NCBI GenBank assembly: GCA_029953615.1
Contig: CP124529.1
Coordinates: 1-64,000, forward strand
DNA: 64,000 bases
Reading direction: 5' to 3'
Source of the DNA: Pseudomonas putida
GTDB taxonomy: Bacteria; Pseudomonadota; Gammaproteobacteria; Pseudomonadales; Pseudomonadaceae
Shown here: in pieces, positions 61,974 through 64,000 of the stretch
Layout: every line of letters begins with the position of its first letter
How positions within the stretch are numbered: position 1 is the first letter of the stretch
The notes under the pieces: model-generated
What the model was told of the DNA's origin: nothing
Database searches by the model: none
The model's input: the letters and a program-made list of their open reading frames with translations, nothing else
Position numbers and translations under genes: made by a program

Positions 61974-63496
61974 ATCGGCTGCGCTGCATCGAGTCGTGCC
62001 AGTAGTGCCTGCCCACGCTGCCAGATGGCATCGCGGCGCTCGGCCGACATGCCATCGAGGCTTCGATAGACCAGCGCCAGACGCGGGTTAGCCGAAAGCA
62101 GGGGGCGATGGCGAATCAGAAAATGCCAGTACAAGGCATTGAACGGGCAGGCATCCTCCCCGGTCGCCTGGCCAACCCTGTAACTGCACGCCTTGCAATG
62201 GTCGGACATGCGCTGGATGTAACGACCACTGGCGCAGTAAGGTTTGGAACCGAGGTAGCCGCCATCGGCGTACATCACCATACCCAGCGTGTTGGGCAGC
62301 TCGACCCAGTCGAAGGCATCCATGTAGACCGCCAGGTACCATTCACAGATCGCGGCTGGGGCAATACCGGCCAGCAAGGCGAAGTTGCCGGTGACCATAA
62401 GCCGCTGGATATGGTGAGCGTAGCCCAGGCGAAGGGTCTGGCCGATGGCCTGTTCCATGCAGCGCATGCGGGTGCGCCCGGTCCAGTAGAATTCCGGCAA
62501 CGCTCGCTCGTTGCCCAGGTAATTGAGCGCGGCATACTCCGGCATGCGCAGCCAATAGATGCCATGTACATATTCGCGCCAGCCGATCAGCTGGCGAATA
62601 AAACCCTCGGCTGCATTGACAGGCACCCGCCCCTCACGCCAGGCCTTGTCGACCTCATCGCACAGGCAACGGACGTCCAGAAGCCCGATGTTCAGCGCCG
62701 CGCTGATGCGCGCATGGAACAGGTATGGCTCGCCCTCGGCCATCGCGTCCTGGTAATCACCGAAAGCCGCCAGGCCGAACTCCAGAAAGTGTTGCCAGAG
62801 CTGCAGTGCCTCGGCATGGGTCACAGGGTAGTCGAAACCGTCGATGGCTCCGTAGTGGTCGCTGAAGCGTTGACGTACCAGGGCTATGACCGCTGCCGTG
62901 ATCTCGTCCTGCTCGAAATGCGCGGCGAAGGGGCCACGTAGCTGGCGAGGCAAGGCCTTGCGATTGTCGCCATCGAGATTCCAGGTTCCACCTGCCGGGC
63001 TACCGTCAGGCTCCAGCAGCAGGCCGGTACGCCTGCGCATGCCACGGTAGAAGTGCTCCATGCGCAGTTGCCCACGCTCCCGGGCCCAGCGCGCGAAGGC
63101 TTCGCGAGAGCAAAGAAAGCGCGTGTCGCGATGCCACACAAGCGGCAGCGCAGCATTGCGCAACGCCTGCTCCAGGCGCCACTCACCGCACTCGGTCAGG
63201 TGAATGTGCGTGGCTCCCAGGGCTTTCTGCCAGCGCCGCAACTCGCCCACGATGGTACCGCTGTTGCCGTCATCGTCGAGTTGCACATAGTACACTTGCC
63301 AACCGCGCTCACGCAGCGCCTGGGCGAAGTGCCGCATGGCACTGAAGATCAGAACGATCTTCAGCGGATGATGCGGTACGTAGCGGGCCTCCCCTTCCAC
63401 CTCCGCCATCAGCAAAGCATCGCGGGCAGGATCGAGGGCTTTCAGGCTTGCCAGGTCGAACGACAGCTGGTCACCCAATACCAGGCCCAGGCGCAT
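61970..63496 (-). CDS. phrB: Cryptochrome/photolyase-family protein of the FeS (PhrB/CryB) class
   Basis: 508 residues starting [13 protein letters not shown]-terminal alpha/beta part ([36 protein letters not shown]) and C-terminal FAD-binding helical part ([35 protein letters not shown]). The four-cysteine 4Fe-4S signature is seen in [40 protein letters not shown] and ACPFNALYW. This prokaryotic class repairs (6-4) photoproducts or acts as a blue-light receptor. It shares an overlapping start with DUF2256 and follows a chalcone-isomerase-like gene by 44 bases. Confidence 0.92.
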   Translation of the reverse strand: MRLGLVLGDQLSFDLASLKALDPARDALLMAEVEGEARYVPHHPLKIVLIFSAMRHFAQALRERGWQVYYVQLDDDGNSGTIVGELRRWQKALGATHIHLTECGEWRLEQALRNAALPLVWHRDTRFLCSREAFARWARERGQLRMEHFYRGMRRRTGLLLEPDGSPAGGTWNLDGDNRKALPRQLRGPFAAHFEQDEITAAVIALVRQRFSDHYGAIDGFDYPVTHAEALQLWQHFLEFGLAAFGDYQDAMAEGEPYLFHARISAALNIGLLDVRCLCDEVDKAWREGRVPVNAAEGFIRQLIGWREYVHGIYWLRMPEYAALNYLGNERALPEFYWTGRTRMRCMEQAIGQTLRLGYAHHIQRLMVTGNFALLAGIAPAAICEWYLAVYMDAFDWVELPNTLGMVMYADGGYLGSKPYCASGRYIQRMSDHCKACSYRVGQATGEDACPFNALYWHFLIRHRPLLSANPRLALVYRSLDGMSAERRDAIWQRGQALLARLDAAQPI

Positions 63497-63540
63497 CGTT
63501 CAGGCTACTCCTGGCTGGTCAGCGTTACCGCTACGCAGAT

Positions 63541-64000
63541 TCATGGCACGCCCTCCAGCAGACGCTGACGCAGTTGTTGATCCCTGGCCCGCGGATCGAG
63601 CCAGATGGCGAAGAACGCCCGGGCAAAGACCGGGTCGGCGATCGCCCGGCTGAGTTTGCCATCGACGTAGAAGCGGCAACCCTGCCCCGGCATGTACAAG
63701 CCGGTAATGCGCATCCCAGGGCGTACATCCACGAACGCCTGCTGCATTGCCTGGGACCACGCCGCGCGCCGCTGCGGTGTCACGCTATCAGCATCCAGGC
63801 GGTACATCTCCTCAAGGCTGGCCTGTACCAGCATGTCTCTGGACAACCTTCGGTGATAGGCGAGCTCAAGGGCAAAAGGCCGGTTCCAGTCCTGAACCGG
63901 GCCTGCTGCCCATAGCTGTGCGGTGTAAAGGCGCAGGCCGAACCAGGTGAACTCACCGGAGCCCAGCCGTTGTGCCGCCGGGAGCTCCGCTCGCCAGTCC
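63541..64000 (-). CDS. Chalcone-isomerase-like family protein, 5' end outside window
   Basis: About 153 residues are visible and the frame is open to the window edge, beyond the ATG at 63846: upstream it reads LGSGEFTWFGLRLYTAQLWA and ALELAYHRRLSRDMLVQASL, the typical core of Chalcone_3 proteins. It continues GMRITGLYMPGQGCRFYVDG and FFAIWLDPRARDQQLRQRLL. In this lipid and photolyase cluster it probably binds fatty acids, as related CHI-fold proteins do. It is in the same leftward unit as the photolyase and DUF2256 genes. Confidence 0.85.
   Translation of the reverse strand, partial: DWRAELPAAQRLGSGEFTWFGLRLYTAQLWAAGPVQDWNRPFALELAYHRRLSRDMLVQASLEEMYRLDADSVTPQRRAAWSQAMQQAFVDVRPGMRITGLYMPGQGCRFYVDGKLSRAIADPVFARAFFAIWLDPRARDQQLRQRLLEGVP

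Noticed and set aside
1..64000. tRNA, rRNA, riboswitch
   Set aside because: I saw no cloverleaf-type, rRNA-like or known riboswitch sequence by reading; a covariance-model search would be needed to exclude small ncRNAs.

Overview
The window is high-GC DNA that reads as a chromosome segment of the Pseudomonas putida group. It has Pseudomonas-type REP/REPIN repeats (both the GTAGGAGCGGCC and the TGTGGGAGCGGGC types), OprD-family and general porins, and two blocks whose gene order matches P. putida KT2440 as I remember it: the ped (PQQ alcohol dehydrogenase) cluster and the LitR/LOV/cyclopropane-fatty-acid/photolyase light cluster. I see no tRNA, rRNA, CRISPR array, prophage or intact insertion sequence.

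Layout. 1-2.7 kb: end of an SDR gene and a membrane diguanylate cyclase. 2.7-12.7 kb: a tricarboxylate/dicarboxylate catabolic locus (OprD porin, CitMHS carrier, DctA carrier, PrpF/GalD-type isomerase, divergent LysR, then tcuB-tcuA-tcuR). 13-17.1 kb: arsR, an arsenate-linked gapdh and arsJ, then the chromate pump chrA. 17.1-24.2 kb: a stress-type block of small membrane and soluble proteins (glycine zipper, DUF2238, PLDc_N, CinA-C/PncC, YetF, hemerythrin, MscS, exonuclease III), including two very small genes of 49 and 45 codons. 24.4-29.4 kb: a loose region with a membrane protein, a formate/nitrite-type channel, a LysR remnant between REPINs, OsmC, and a redoxin-2OG oxygenase fusion. 29.6-53.7 kb: the complete ped cluster: hybrid kinase, ercA, pqqD2, a tiny pqqA-like gene, pedI, lanthanide-type pedH, accessory periplasmic proteins, cytochrome pedF, calcium-type pedE, pedR2/pedS2, an exporter-type ABC system, pedR1 (agmR), a NahK-like hybrid kinase and a NosP-like FIST protein. 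53.9-55.1 kb: a porin. 55.3-64 kb: a LitR-type MerR regulator, a short LOV photoreceptor, then an operon for SnoaL-like protein, SDR, FAD oxidoreductase, DUF1365, CFA synthase and DUF2878, and on the opposite strand DUF2256, an FeS-type photolyase and a chalcone-isomerase-like protein running off the end.

How the parts work together. In the ped cluster, volatile alcohols and aldehydes are oxidised in the periplasm by PedE (Ca) or PedH (Ln), with electrons going to cytochrome PedF. PedI continues oxidation of the aldehyde. Two response regulators and three sensor kinases control the switch. Recurrent promoter elements (TA-T-CYTTGGTA and GCCGAATGCTACTTTGGG types) lie upstream of most ped units. 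In the light cluster two spaced TGTACA pairs sit over a sigma70-like promoter in front of the lipid operon, as expected for LitR-type repression relieved by the LOV protein.

The most important caveat: eleven conserved genes (tcuA, arsJ, redoxin-2OG, pqqA2, pedI, pedH, pedE, pedS2, pedS1, the LOV gene and the FAD oxidoreductase) each carry exactly one single-base indel, nine of them insertions. This looks much more like consensus error in the assembly than gene decay. I annotate these genes across the shift.
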